Assembly (NCBI GenBank): GCA_029378245.1
Contig: JARKIF010000094.1
Location: 1 to 64,000, forward strand
Direction: 5' to 3'
Source: Roridomyces roridus
Lineage: Eukaryota; Basidiomycota; Agaricomycetes; Agaricales; Mycenaceae
DNA: 64,000 nt
The notes beneath the pieces were generated by a model that did not search any database, was not told where the DNA came from, and was given only the letters and a program-made list of their open reading frames with translations. The position numbers and the translations under genes were made by a program. The stretch's first letter is position 1. The number at the start of each line of letters is the position of its first letter. Positions 1 to 11,247 of this stretch are shown piece after piece.

Positions 1-1534
1 GCGTTCTCTCCTTCTTATTGTTCTGCTATGGTTCTGACGCCGTGTAGACACGATTTCCTCGGCCGTGGTCTTGGCCCTGGCTCGCTCATGATCTGGACGC
101 ACCACTTCCGGGGCCAGACCTTCAGCAAGAACTTCCAGTACGCTGTACGTGCCCAGCTCCGATTATTCGTCTCGCTGATACCGTATTGTAGAACGGAAAG
201 AAGAGCGGTTTCCCTTCCATCACTGTGCACCCGGGTGAGCAGTGGGTCGACACTTACGGATTCGCCGCCGAGAACAATGTCCTCATTTGCGGTGGTATCG
301 GCCCCCTTGGCTCCGTCGGCTCTGGCGGTGGATGGCCTCTCGGTGGTGGCCACAACATTCTCTCCCGTCACTTCGGCATGGGTAAGTCGCGTCGGCCTTC
401 TATTGATGGTGATGCTGATTCTTTCCAAGGTGCTGACAACCTGCTCGAGCTCGACATTGTCCTCCCCAACGGCAAGCTCGTCACCGTCAACCAGTACCAG
501 AACACCGATTTGTTCTGGGCTGTGCGTGGTGGCGGAGGCCCCAGCTTCGGTGTCGCCGTTCGTCTCGTCCACAAGGTCCACCCGGACACCACGTTGTTCG
601 CCTCCTTCTTCGAGGCCCTCACCGCCACCCCCGACGCGTTCGTCTCTCTCCTGGACCTTTTCCACGAGTCCCTTCCCGCTCTCTCCGACGCGGGTTTGTC
701 CGGTTACTACCCCTTCGAGGCCGTCAGCTACTTCGCTCTCCTGTATCTACTTGCCCGCTGGGAACACCACCTACAGTAACGCCACCATGGTTTTTCACCA
801 AGTCCGCTGCTGCGATCCCCGGTGTGACCATTAGACTGACGCCACGACGACCTACCCCCGGCTACCAGAGTTGGTTCGACCAGAACTTCCTCCACCCGAC
901 TCATGTCATCGGCTTCAACTTACACTGGTAGTGCCGTCGCTGGTGTTGGTGTTGACACTGCCTCTTGGCTCTTGCCCCGCGACCTGTTCAGCAACAAGAC
1001 CTCTGCGCACGCCATGTCCGAGGCCATCCTTGCTATGCCCGCTGGTATTGGCCAGTGCGTACCTTCTTTCCTTGCTTTCCTCTTTTTTGCTGATGTCGTT
1101 CTTCCAGGCACGTTTGCTGGTGGTGTTGTCGCTGAGACTGACCCTGACTTCAACGCCATTCACCCCCTCGTGCGCAAGTCCCTCGTTGACGTTTCCATCT
1201 TCGGTGCCTGGGCAGACAACGCCACCCAGCCCGACGTTAACGTCGTCCGCCAGGGTGTGACCGACTTGCTTGCTCCCCTTCGTGACCTCACTCCCGGTGT
1301 TGCCGGTGGTCAGTACCTCAACGAGGTAAGCCTTGTTATTTTCCGTTTTGTTCTCCAGCTGACCACGACTTGTAGCCTGACCTCCTCGTCCCTGACTGGC
1401 CCCACGCCAACTGGGGCTACCACTACGAGCGCCTGCTCACTATCAAGAAGAAGTACGACCCCACGAACCAGCTCCTCGTTGTCCAGGGTGTTGGTTCCGA
1501 CGGCTGGGATTCCGAGCAGATTTGCCCTCTCTAA
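1..1534 (+). CDS. FAD-linked oxidoreductase (berberine-bridge-enzyme type), 5' truncated, frame disrupted
   Basis: Encodes the C-terminal part of a secreted-type FAD-linked oxidase. The window starts inside the gene. An exon from about position 47 reads HDFLGRGLGPGSL, part of the FAD-binding PP-loop region, followed by GGGWPLGGGHN and ADNLLELDIVLPNG. After an intron at about 1326-1375 the C-terminal BBE segment reads WPHANWGYHYERLL and KKKYDPTNQL, and the stop is at 1532-1534. Introns at 145-191 and 382-429 have good GT..AG borders. Between about 745 and 930 the family sequence continues only if the frame changes several times: near 750, at a T run near 790, at a C run near 855, and at an extra A near 924. 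These could be sequencing indels or true decay. The family oxidises alcohols, sugars or alkaloid-like substrates with oxygen; the substrate cannot be inferred. Confident on family, not on intactness. Confidence 0.8.
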
Positions 1535-1972
1535 ATTTGTGCACGTCTTGCCCCGCCTCGGCTTTGTATGACTGGTGGACTCCGCTGTCCCCTTAAGACA
1601 CGGTCTCCGCGTCCAATCGCTCTTGTCTCTATTTATTTTATTTATTTAACGAGGCCATGGTGTTTTCGATTTCTTTCTTGAATCCTGGATAATCTACAAT
1701 CCGCAATAATTGTACATTACATCCTCGACTTTGCAATTTGACATTTGTTTCTTCTTCTGCTTTCGTTGGCGTTGCCAAGGGTAAAATTACCCATGGATTG
1801 CTCTGTGAACTTGGTCAGTTGTCGTACTGCAACGCTACCAAAGCGAGCGAAGCCTCCCAGAGCGCTCCGACTTCCGCGTCGCCGTCTGGTCTGGACCTTC
1901 CTGCGCGAAGAAACAATTCAAGAAAAGATGGACCCGAAACGCGGAGCTATCTTGACCAAATTCCAATGTCGG
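1535..1972. other. Intergenic, no gene seen
   Basis: This is the 3' flank of the FAD oxidase, including T-rich TTTATTTTATTTATTTA near 1631, and the space before the convergent zinc-finger gene. Short open frames here show no family signature. Confidence 0.5.
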
Positions 1973-3265
1973 TCACAGTACAACAAAAATCGTCATTATG
2001 GTACCAACTACAGAGCCCCCCCAATTACTACAATGATAGGTAGAATAAGTTAGTACTTTATACAGTTTATATGGTATGATCCAGATACAGTTACATCGAA
2101 AGCGCGTCGGGTCACTGGAACCGATCCGGTATAAAATTGTTGGCGTTTTGCGTTTCCACCTCTGTGAAGCGTTATGAGTAAATGTTCGCCGAAGAAGAGG
2201 AACGAAAGACTGACCAGTCAACGGCCATTGTACCGCACCCTGACGATGTCCCCGACACACATGTCGGTCAAGCATTTTCGCACTCGAAAAGAACCGCTTG
2301 CACCGTTGGCAGACATGTTTGCACTGTTTCCCATGCAGCGCAACCTCATGCCGCTGCCGGTCGTGCTGGCGCGTGAACGCTTCGCCACATCCAAGTGTGC
2401 AGAGGAATGCCTTGCGCACTTTCGCCTTGTGCGTCCCCATATGCACCTGCCTCGTGTATGGGCTCGTCAACATGCGGTCGCAGCTGGGATGCAGGCAAGG
2501 ATATTGTGCGCGGCGACCCGTTTTGCTCGTAGTAGACCCTGCGTGCGGCTCGACCTCCCGCGGCGGCGGCGTGGGTATGTCGACTGGGGAGATGAGAGTG
2601 GTGCTCTCAGAGAAGCTGGAGAGAGAGGCTGAGGGTGACGGGGAAGCAGAGGCGGAGAACGCCGGTGCGGTGGCGTGGAATGAGAGAGGGGACAGTAGCC
2701 GCGGTTCCGAAGGCGCAACAACCTGGCTAGGAACGATTCCCATTGCTTAGGCGAGTCAGTATCGGATACAAACATCGAGGACGAAAAAATCTTACTTGGG
2801 GGATATTGGTTTGATTCCATCTCGGCAGGGACTCCGTAGCGAAAATCGTAGTGTTCGCCCTCCCTGTCGTGCTCGTTGACGGAAAAATAACCGTTATTGG
2901 AGCCCGTCGAGTCGGGTGATGTCGCGTCGTAGGGAGAGAAATAATCGGGGGGGCGGCGAGGCGTCCGCGTAAGGGTACGAAATATGGTGTTCGACCGGAG
3001 AAATATGGGAGAATTCGGGCGCGCTGGCGTCGAAGGGGGGAGAGTCGACAGCGGAGGTCTCGTCTATAGAGGCGTATAGGCTGAGGACATGGCCGTTCTC
3101 CGTCTCGAGGTTGAGAGTTATACCGCTAGGGAGGGCAGCGTGGCTAAGGTTGTGCCGCGGATTGGGTTTTACCCGACAGGAAAGACGACCATCCGAGTCG
3201 AGAGTGATGTCCAGTTGCGAGGATAGGAGGTCCTGGATCGGTATGTTCAGAAGCATCGAAGGCAA
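1973..3265 (-). CDS. C2H2 zinc-finger protein (probable transcription factor)
   Basis: Predicted nuclear DNA-binding protein. The first exon starts at 3265 (MPSMLLNIPIQDLLSSQ) and runs to about 2790. After an intron of about 43 nt a second exon begins TMGIVPSQ. The N-terminal half is acidic and low complexity, then Ser/Pro rich. The C-terminal part holds three zinc fingers: CLHPSCDRMLTSPYTRQVH, then CTLGCGEAFTRQHDRQRH, then CQRCKRFFSSAKMLDRH. The HGKQCKHVCQRCKRFF linker is typical of a basidiomycete finger family. A run of seven G (2947-2953) shifts the frame: the sequence before it and the following DYFSPYDATSPDS are both clearly coding, and six G would join them. Residues after the last finger look non-coding, so the true stop may lie near 2200 after another intron. 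No target genes can be inferred. Confidence 0.75.
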
Positions 3266-4798
3266 TATCTGGAGGCTGGAACAACTCGACTTAAGTTTCT
3301 TCTAAATAGTTTCGTTTAGCGAGATATGCTTCTCTGATTCAATCAACGTGGTTGCATTCCACGTGGGCGTTCCGTTTCACTTGGGTATCCAAATTGGGCA
3401 ATTTCGACGATTTCTCCTTTTGACACCAGCGATTTCGGATCGGCTTTGAAGGTGATTTTGGGTGTTTCTTACTGAGAAATGCGTCACCAGCTCCGACTCC
3501 AACTTCCTGGACTCCAACTAGCTTCGGTTTTGACACCTTCCGAGCTTCCAGTTCTTACGCGTACTGGCGGTCAATACGTTGTGGGGTACTTCCATTGATT
3601 GACCTGATTCGCGATGGAAACGTGAACGTGGTGACAGTGTTATCCGGTTGGGAAATCCCGGTAAATCACTCACTTGTGTGGCGACTTGAGTACTCTTGCA
3701 CACTAGAGATAACAACAGCACTAGTGGTCAGCAATTCCAGGACCTGGCTTGAATGTGAATATCGCTGGACCCAAGCTGTGTATGGGTGCGTGCTTACTGA
3801 TGTTTAGGCTTGGGGGCAACGCTGGGCAGCGAGGGGCAACGTCGCAACGAGCGAAGATCTCTTGATCGGTGAATCGGCCGGGATCACCCTTCAGGTAGAC
3901 TGATAAGGTACGCGACCACGCGAGGCCAAGCACGCGAAACTCGCCGCCTTTGGAACGCGAATGTTTCAGAAGACGCCGACGCAGGTGCGTACAAGCTCTG
4001 GCAGACCCTTCAAAAGGGTGCCTCTGTGGCAGTGAGCAATTGGGGCACTTGCGTGGTGGTAATCCATGTTTGAAGGCTGAATTAACGGATTTCGCTCTGC
4101 TGCACAACCGACGTGTCGCACTCGCGTCGGTACGCGAAGGTCGTTGAATCAACTGTACAATAGAAAAGGAGGAGCCGTCTATAGCTTCCTTGAAACAGCC
4201 GGCTCTGAACAGTGAATACATATGACATCCTTTAATCCCAGTGCCGAGGAATCTGGTAAAGCTGTCAGACGGCGCTACTCAACCGACGGCGAACCAAGAT
4301 GTCGCATTGCAATTGAGTCGGAAAAACAGCCCAGGTCAACTCCTCGACGAGCCTCGACGGATCTCGGACACGGAAGACCGAGGACTCGGACGGCGGAAGA
4401 CCGAGGACCGATAGCTGTACAATCAAGTTAGCACCAAAAATACTTCCATGGAGGAATGCGACGAGCCGTTGACTTGCCATGGCGCAGCTCGGTCCAGACG
4501 GCACCGTAACTACAGCAGTAAACTTTGCTTTTAGCTCCAAGGTACGATCGTCGGGGAGGTGTCAATTTCAAACCCACGTGCGATTGTGAGGTGCCCTGAA
4601 GGACAGATTTGTAAGATGATTTTAGACATGCAACGGTAAAACGGCCAGATAATTTACAGACACACCCAGATCTTTGAGTAGCCACATGCAACGGCGCCGC
4701 GGTTTCCAAGGGAGTCGGATTTGGAGGCAATTCAGCACTGGGTAATCACCTCAAAGGGCAACTGGGAGAGTAAACTGAACGATTATGCATTTGAAAAT
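3266..4798. other. Intergenic stretch without a supportable gene
   Basis: About 1.5 kb between two minus-strand genes. A 166-codon minus frame (3721-4221) has no family signature, no convincing introns and unbiased composition. A short direct repeat, CGGAAGACCGAGGAC, occurs twice around 4371-4410. Otherwise I see nothing. Confidence 0.5.
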
Positions 4799-5800
4799 CT
4801 ACTCGATGGATTTGCAGAAGAATGCGACAGCTTCATCATACACTTCCTCCGACCTAGGATCAGGCGGCTTGGCTGGGTTTAAACCGCGCACAAATCCATG
4901 CCCTGCATATGGAAGAGACCTAAACGCGGCGTCTGGATGGCCGTCGCGCTGCAAGCGCGCCATGAGGGCGGCAGCAGCTGGGTAGAGGGGATCGGCGGTA
5001 CCCGTGACAGCCCAGACGTGGGGAGGCAGGCGATTCGTGGGTGTTAGATCCGGGGAGAGTCGCTGGTTGGCGAGAGGCGTCCCGGGGACGATGTAAGAGT
5101 CGTAAAAGTGGTGCAGCATCCAGGGAGGAATGGGGCTGCCACTGTCCATGCGCGATTCGGGAGGAATGCCGTCTCTATCCTTGTTGGACGTCGCTGGGTA
5201 GAATAATACGAGCGATCGGACGCGTTCAGGGCCGAGTAGAGCTGCTACCCCGAGAGCGAGGTTGCCGCCCGCGCTCCATCCGCTGAGGGAGAGCGTGCTG
5301 TGTGGAATTCGGGCGACGACATATAACGCGACGTCTTCGATATCCTCAGAGGGGAGGGGAAACGGGTACTCTGGTGCCTTGCGATAGTCGGCGTCAATGA
5401 CAAGGCACTGCGCTCGTTCCGCCACCATTTCGCAAAATGGCTCGTCTTGGCCGAACATGGGAATGACATATCCCGAGCCATGGACGTTGATGAGAACGGG
5501 GAGGACTTGGTCAGATGCAACAGATGCGGGGCGATACCAACGGGCACGAATAGAGCGGCCGCTGTCGCGGGATGAGATGGCTTGCTCGGTGCGTATGATT
5601 TTTGGGTTGTTATATGGCGGTAATGGCACTCTCCATTTCTGGAAGCGAAGAAAGGCGCGCAGTAGCTTGGTGATGATCCACAGGCGGAGGTATTTGAGAG
5701 ACCAAGGATGAGGCATACAACCAGGCTGAGCCGCCGCGCTGAAGCTTGAAGTTGAACGAGTCTGCGAGCTGAATGCGATCACATGTCCATACAAATACAT
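4799..5800 (-). CDS. HSL-type alpha/beta hydrolase (esterase/lipase family), copy A
   Basis: Single-exon carboxylic ester hydrolase of the hormone-sensitive-lipase group. The oxyanion-hole motif is HGSGYVIP (usual HGGG). The nucleophile elbow is GWSAGGN with the serine in the GxSxG position. The catalytic Asp is likely in GTADPLYP and the His in YAGHGFV. VIDADYRKAPEYPFP is the strand typical of this family. A start at 5716 (MPHPWSLKYLRLW) is as likely as 5800, because the paralogue at 62404 aligns from its HHPWSL segment onward. It would hydrolyse short- to medium-chain esters or lactones; substrate unknown. No clear signal peptide. Its closest relative in the window is the plus-strand gene at 62404-63360. 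Confidence 0.85.
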   Translation of the reverse strand: MYLYGHVIAFSSQTRSTSSFSAAAQPGCMPHPWSLKYLRLWIITKLLRAFLRFQKWRVPLPPYNNPKIIRTEQAISSRDSGRSIRARWYRPASVASDQVLPVLINVHGSGYVIPMFGQDEPFCEMVAERAQCLVIDADYRKAPEYPFPLPSEDIEDVALYVVARIPHSTLSLSGWSAGGNLALGVAALLGPERVRSLVLFYPATSNKDRDGIPPESRMDSGSPIPPWMLHHFYDSYIVPGTPLANQRLSPDLTPTNRLPPHVWAVTGTADPLYPAAAALMARLQRDGHPDAAFRSLPYAGHGFVRGLNPAKPPDPRSEEVYDEAVAFFCKSIE

Positions 5801-5944
5801 GCAAATTTACATGGAGCGCGATGCTCGATCATACTATGCGCCTAATGTCCTCAACATGTTGCACAGTGTGGTTTTTCAAATTTTGGAACACGAAGATGTC
5901 TCTAGGGAATGTATTCCCGAACCGAAATGATAGACACTATCCCA

Positions 5945-7254
5945 CTACGACTTCCTCGCCGACGAGTGCTCACTGACATTGTCCAGTTTTGGCGTAAAAA
6001 CTATATCTGGATCCACATGCTGTACCGTCTGCGTCCTCACCTGGATCGGTGCTCGTATATCCAAGAGCGACAGACCCCCAAGCTCGATATTATTCCGCCT
6101 CCCGCTCTGCCCCTCCCCGCTGCTCGTCAGTTCCCCATTCGAGCCCGCCAGACGTATCCCTTGCCGCGAGTTGAGCGTCCACATCGCGGACAGTGCATAC
6201 AACTTCGGCAACGCATTGTTTGAGATGATGGACAACATCGTGCCGGCAACGGCGACTTGGGCTTTACTGTTCGCTCGATTTGCGACGAGGTTGATAAGCG
6301 CACACACGACGGCTGGGACGGCGGACTGCACATGATGTGAGCTACGTGCAGCAAGTACTAAGGATGCAACTGGCTCACCTGGAAGGTCAGTCGCAGAAGT
6401 GCGTTCAGCATCCCGGCCGTTTGTGGTAAAAGTCCTTTTGATGTTTTCTGGGTAGACGTGAGCAGGTGCACCGAATTCGAGAGAGTTCACCGCGTACAAA
6501 GAGTGAAAATGCGGTGTTCCCGCAAAGTAAAATGTCTCCAACAAGAACCGTCGACAGATGGATCGGGATCCAATCACCAGCAGTCTTCGGGTTGTGCGCA
6601 AACGTGAACGCGGTCTGTAATGACAACTGTCAGCTCGGCCCAAGGATATGAATGCCGACCCACAGATACAAAACTCGCCACCAAAGCAAAGACAAAGAGC
6701 GGAAAAATGATGAGAACGATATAAATATTCTTCGAGAGCGCCCAGAGACGTTGGCAGAAGAACAGTTGGACGACTGCAAAAAAATTGAATTAACACGACT
6801 GAGAGTAAGCGGCACTCGACTCACAAAATGCAATGATTGCGGTGAATGCGAGGTTTATCTCTTGAGTCCACGAGGTATTCAACAGATTCGCGGCGCCGAA
6901 TACATCGCTAAAGTGTGTAACGTTCTGTTGCCACAATATTTGTCTTTCGGCCCCAGTCAGCTGGATGAAAGATATCCCAGTAAAAGAACACGTACATCAT
7001 TTGCGCACTTTTCAGTGTCGTCAAAAAGAGCAGTCCGCAGACGAACCCCTTCAGCCAAGGGGTGTCGCTCTTGTAAAGGCTGTTGTAATGAGCGAACTGG
7101 GCGAACAGGGTACCCTGGAGTAGCAAGTCGCCGGCGACAGCCAGATCCTTGAAGAACCAATTAGATGCGTGTCATGGTGGAACAAATTCGAGACACGAAC
7201 CCAGCCTCCGAAGATGTAGATGGTGAGCTCGGTGGTGATATTGTTCAGCGACAT
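5945..7254 (-). CDS. Multi-pass membrane protein, DUF6534-like family
   Basis: Predicted integral membrane protein of a family greatly expanded in Agaricomycetes; function unknown. Exon 1 starts at 7254 (MSLNNITTELTIYIFGGW) and joins DLAVAGDLLLQGTLFAQF, a typical first helix. Further helices read FVCGLLFLTTLKSAQMMYVF, INLAFTAIIAFF and IYIVLIIFPLFVFALVASF. The conserved late segment reads LLPQTAGMLNALLRLTFQ and, after an intron, SAVPAVVCALINLVANRA, then the family hallmark KLYALSAMWTLNSRQ. A cytoplasmic tail of about 70 residues follows. Several short introns are needed. Around 6968 (an AAA run on the plus strand) a one-base shift separates YVFFYWDIF from the continuing IQLTGAERQILWQQ, so this allele is either disrupted or contains a sequencing indel. 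Confidence 0.7.
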
Positions 7255-8807
7255 GGAAGAGGCGACTGCTATTAGCGGAGATTAGTGGTCCATTTCGTGT
7301 CCTGTATTTAAATCCGCCTGGGCAGGGGAAAAGTTTTGGCCCCGTGTACAGGGGCTGACCTGAACCGATCTGTCTCCGTAAAAAAAACCCCGCCTGCGTT
7401 GGCAACGAGAGAAATCAGCCCTTGCGCCCTGTTACTTGTTCCAAATTTTTTGGCCTGCCGCCTGCCAATGTCATAGAGAACGCAACGAACGTTACGAATC
7501 GGCCACTTGTAGAGTAGCGTTGTATCCCGGAGAGCGATATCTTTGCCCGAGATTAAGGAGAGGCATCAGGGGTCTCCGTGCAGGCTATTCAGGGGGCGGG
7601 GTACCCGCATTGGTTGTATTCATTCTGGCCGTAGGGCACTTGTTTCAAAATGCCCACAGCTCCACTTCCCGATCGGGAAGGTAATGCGGCAGTGCTGTGG
7701 CGGTGATTTCTGCATCATTTTGATCAGAACAGTGTGCACATCAATTGCCATCGGCAGCTATGCAGCAAAATGGTACAAGTCCGCTGACAATGAAATTATA
7801 CAAAACTAAATAATGGATACATCGGGAGGAGAGACGAATGGATGGCAGACGCGGTATGCAAAGGGAGGAGTCTGTACGTGAGAACGAACAGGGAATGAGG
7901 CGAAGGAGATTGGCGTGCTCGCCGGTGGGGTTCAAACTCGTCGGTTAAGGGCGGGGAGCGAGCGCGGTCGGGGCTTCAGCGCAACCATCTCGCCGCATCG
8001 TCATTCGGGATGCAGTAGGCGGCGAGGGGAGCTGGGCGTGCTTGGGGTTGGCGTTACGGCGCGAGGGTGGCGTGGAGGGGCTGGCGGGCTGCTGAGTAAG
8101 AATCAGAAGAGATTCCCATGGCCCTTCGTGCGCTAAGGAGAGAGATTGGTCAAGGGCGGGCACAAAACGGAAGAGATACTGCGACATACGGGAAGACCAT
8201 TCGCCCTTCAGCGACAGCCGCGGCGGCCCCTCGTGCAGAGCAGACAGCGGAAGGACTCGTCGTCGATATCATACATGGCGGGCGGGAGGATGACGAGGAC
8301 GCGTCAAGGTTTGCGCAGAGCGGGATGGAAGCAAGAGGAAAGGGAGGCGAGCGAGCCACAACAAAAGGCGGCGAGGCTACGGCAGCATGGATGATGGCCG
8401 AAGACTTGGCCGAGAACAGTGCCACAGTCACCTTCCTCATTGGGAAGTGGAGCTGTGGGCAAATACCAAAAGTGCCGTAGGGCTGCACAGGAACCAGGGC
8501 TGGTGTTCACTGTGATCGCGCATGAGGCGGAAGCCGCGGAAGGAGACAACGAATGCGGTGTAGCAGGGTGTAGCTCAAAATTTGAGTCCAATGTTTTTGA
8601 AAGCATGATAGGAAGGATTGACCGGCGGAAGAAGTCTGCCCCGATCACAATCTGCTCGGAACGCGTGGACCCCCCGGCATGTGCCGGCAATGTGTTCATC
8701 TTTCGGGCCGGCCGATGCGAGCCGGAGCGGAGCAGCTCTGCCGGCCATCAAAAAACCGAATTCGTACATAAAGTTCCTTTCGAGTTTCGACTACTACAAC
8801 TTTGCTT
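7255..8807. other. Intergenic, contains a long inverted repeat
   Basis: No coding sequence I can assign in 1.5 kb. The main structure is the imperfect inverted repeat described separately (arms near 7630-7700 and 8415-8484). Short frames inside on both strands are Ala/Arg/Ser rich and lack family signatures. Confidence 0.5.
7630..8484. repeat. Imperfect inverted repeat pair bounding about 0.85 kb
   Basis: The sequence at about 7630-7700 recurs in reverse complement at about 8415-8484. The core is a perfect 20-base match (GGGAAGTGGAGCTGTGGGCA at 8441 onward, complement at 7651 onward). It is flanked by degenerate similarity on both sides, for example AAGTGCC-TA-GG outside and a CCTTCC block inside, for roughly 60-70 bp in total. 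No target-site duplication was recognised. It could be the ends of an old non-autonomous DNA transposon or a decayed foldback element. Confidence 0.5.
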
Positions 8808-9761
8808 TCAAAGACCATGCACCTCCTTGATACTCTTGAACTTCCCTGGCCAAGCCTCATTCCCCGACCCAGCAGCATCCACACCGGTCCCTTCTGCCTT
8901 CTTCGCTGCATTCCACCCAGCACTCGCCCCGCCCGACTCCAACTCGCCCAGCAACCACGTCTTGATATGTCCATCGTCACCCGGTACCGCATCCACATAG
9001 TCCACCGTCGCACCAAATTGCTTCGCAACTTCGTTCAGCGTCGCGCGTTCGCCCTCGAGACGGAAGATTCTGTTTTCGAGCTCGGAGGGTGGGAGGGTGG
9101 TGAGGACGTGTGCTACAAAGGCCGCGATGTCGCCGATGGAGGTGAAGGACCCGGGTACGTTGCCTGTGCCCGTAATCGTGAACTTTTTCTTCTCCGCGTC
9201 AAAGCTGGTCAGCCAAGGGGCGAACTCTATAAAGTTTCCGGTCTGTAATACCATTTTGTTTGTATCATCGGGCAATCGAAAAAACGCGTGTACTCACGAA
9301 GAATCGGACGTATGGGATACCCGCCGCTTTCAGAGACTCTGGGCCTCGGTGAGACATGGGTCAGAACAATGAATGCATTCGGACATACCAGCAGTACGGT
9401 TCTTGTCGCCAAGCGGGCCCTGCGAATGTCCCTCCGTGGGCATCCCATACTCGGACGGCACAAACAGCTTCACATTCGCTCTCTTGGCAGCCTCCACGAG
9501 CGACTGTTGGGCTCCCGCAGCTGTCGTAGTGAGCGTCGAAAGCACCACGTCGACTTGATGCTCCTTGAGTGCAGCAGCCACAGCACCAGCGTCGGAAAAG
9601 TCCACCTTGACGATCTTGACAGACGAAGGAAGGTTCGCCTTGGGCGCGGAATCGGGACGTGTGAAGAGGACAACAGAAGCTTTGTTGGCGACGAGCGCGT
9701 TGAGGATGGGCACGCCGATGGTGCCTGCGCCAAAGAGTGCAAATGACTTGTAGGAGGACAT
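8808..9761 (-). CDS. NmrA-like / isoflavone-reductase-like NAD(P)-dependent oxidoreductase
   Basis: Atypical short-chain dehydrogenase. The start at 9761 gives MSSYKSFALFGAGTIGVPIL with the Rossmann motif GAGTIG near residue 11. VDVVLSTLTTTAAGAQQSLV, then VKLFVPSEYGMPTEGH, is the family signature around the active site. Introns split off a small exon (ESLKAAGIPYVRFF, about 9300-9345) and a last exon beginning TGNFIEFAPWL. The C-terminal half carries FTSIGDIAAFVAHVL, typical of NmrA-like substrate lids. Total length, about 285 residues, suits the family. Members reduce small aromatic or lignan-like compounds or act as NADP sensors; the role here is unknown. Cytosolic, no targeting signal. Confidence 0.85.
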
Positions 9762-10027
9762 CGTGTTGCTGGCTTGGATGATGTATCTGGCTTAAGTATG
9801 GCGAGATACCCCTAATCAGTCACTCAAAGTCCGCGTCAGTGACGTACGGCCGACGATCGCTGGCGGGCAAAATTTATCGGAGCGTAGTAGTAAGCCCGTC
9901 CGTCGCCCGAGGCTGAGACTCAGCAGATTATGAATGGGGTGAATTGAAGTGTATAAGATAGAAGAAATTGAATGGCTAGACCCCGTGTACATGTACTCAA
10001 CTAACTTTGAAAATGCAAGTCACGCCC

Positions 10028-11128
10028 TTAAGCCTTCGGGTGCTCGCTCTTGAACTCGGCCATGGCTTTACGCCCCTTCTCGAGGTATTCCTGCAAGCCC
10101 GATGAGACACGCCAAGTCGAGTGACAGACGCAAAATACGCACCTCCTTCTTATCTTCCGGAAGAGATCTCCAATCCTGGCCCACCTGTTTGGCAAAGTTG
10201 ATTACGGCCTCGCGGCCGACGAGGGCACCATGCAGTGCGTGCTGGTCTTTGAAGAAACTAGGGTGCGACGCGTATCAGTGGTAATTCAGAGCAGGAGAGA
10301 GGACATACAGCATGTAGGAGGACATTGGCCTCTTGGGTTGCTGGTGGTTCTTGATCCGCGGGAAGTTCTTCTTGACGCGCTGCTTGTTGAGACGGCGGAG
10401 GAGGGCGGGGTCCACCTCGGTCATCCACTTGTCGTAAGCCACTCTCATCTCCTCCCGCACGATTGCAGCGCGTTCCCGGTACGACTAGACAACTTGAGCA
10501 CACGACCCAGGATACCATGATCGATATCATACCTCTTGCTCAGACTCGGAAAGCTCCCTCCACGCCGCACCATTTTTACGCGCACGCTCGACAACGGTGA
10601 CGCCGGGCAAAGCAGATTGTTCCTTATTGAACAGCATGAAACCGCTCATCAAACGCGGTGGCGGGCCCATGGCCTTGGTCACTGCAACGAATGATTAGAA
10701 CGCGTATCGTGAATAAACAAGAGAGACGCACCCCGCTCAGGCTTGACCTCCTTCTTCTTGACCACAGGTTTCTTCTTCACCACCTTTTTCTTGGGTGCGG
10801 GTTTCTTCTTCTTCGGCGCAGCCTTTTTGACGGCAGTCTTTTTCTTGGGCGTCGCCTTGGCCTTGGCCGCCGTGGCCTTGGTCGCCTTTGCCTTCGTGGT
10901 CGCCGTCGATGCCTTCTTGGCCGCCGGTTTCTTGGTTGTGGCAGGCTTTGTCGCGGCAGCTGCGGCAGCTAAGGAGAGGCGCGTGGATGACACGAATGTA
11001 CGACGCGTTCCAGAGGCGAAGATAGCGCGCGAAATGGAGGCTGGGGCAGCGATTTGTCGTGTAGCAGCGAGGGGCGCCGTCGAGGCACCCAGCCTGGAGA
11101 AAAGGCGGGCACTGAGGACGGAGAACAT
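10028..11128 (-). CDS. Mitochondrial HMG-box protein (Abf2/TFAM-like)
   Basis: Probable mitochondrial DNA-packaging protein. The N-terminus MFSVLSARLFSRLGASTAPL is Arg/Ser/Ala rich without acidic residues, a good presequence. A very Lys/Ala/Pro-rich stretch (about residues 60-130, KKPAAKK-type repeats) follows. The first HMG-like box reads RLMSGFMLFNKEQSALPGV, then AAWRELSESEQE. The second reads QPKRPMSSYMLFFKDQHAL, then VGQDWRSLPEDKKEEY, ending EFKSEHPKA and a stop at 10028-10030. Small introns lie near 10091-10142, 10258-10310, 10484-10530 and 10682-10731. Two boxes after a presequence is the Abf2/TFAM layout; the long lysine-rich linker before them is unusual for that family. A nuclear HMG protein is the alternative but fits the N-terminus less well. 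Confidence 0.8.
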
Positions 11129-11247
11129 CGCTACGCGTTCTAGTTGAAGGTGGTGCTATGTTTGTTACTGATTGGGTCGTTGTCGGAAGCAGATCTCAAT
11201 AGAATCAATTTCTCAAGAATTTCTACCGACGCGAGGTCTAATGACGA

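Noticed and set aside
3721..4221. 166-codon open frame on the minus strand
   Set aside because: No domain, no splice structure, composition like the antisense of random GC-rich DNA; probably chance.
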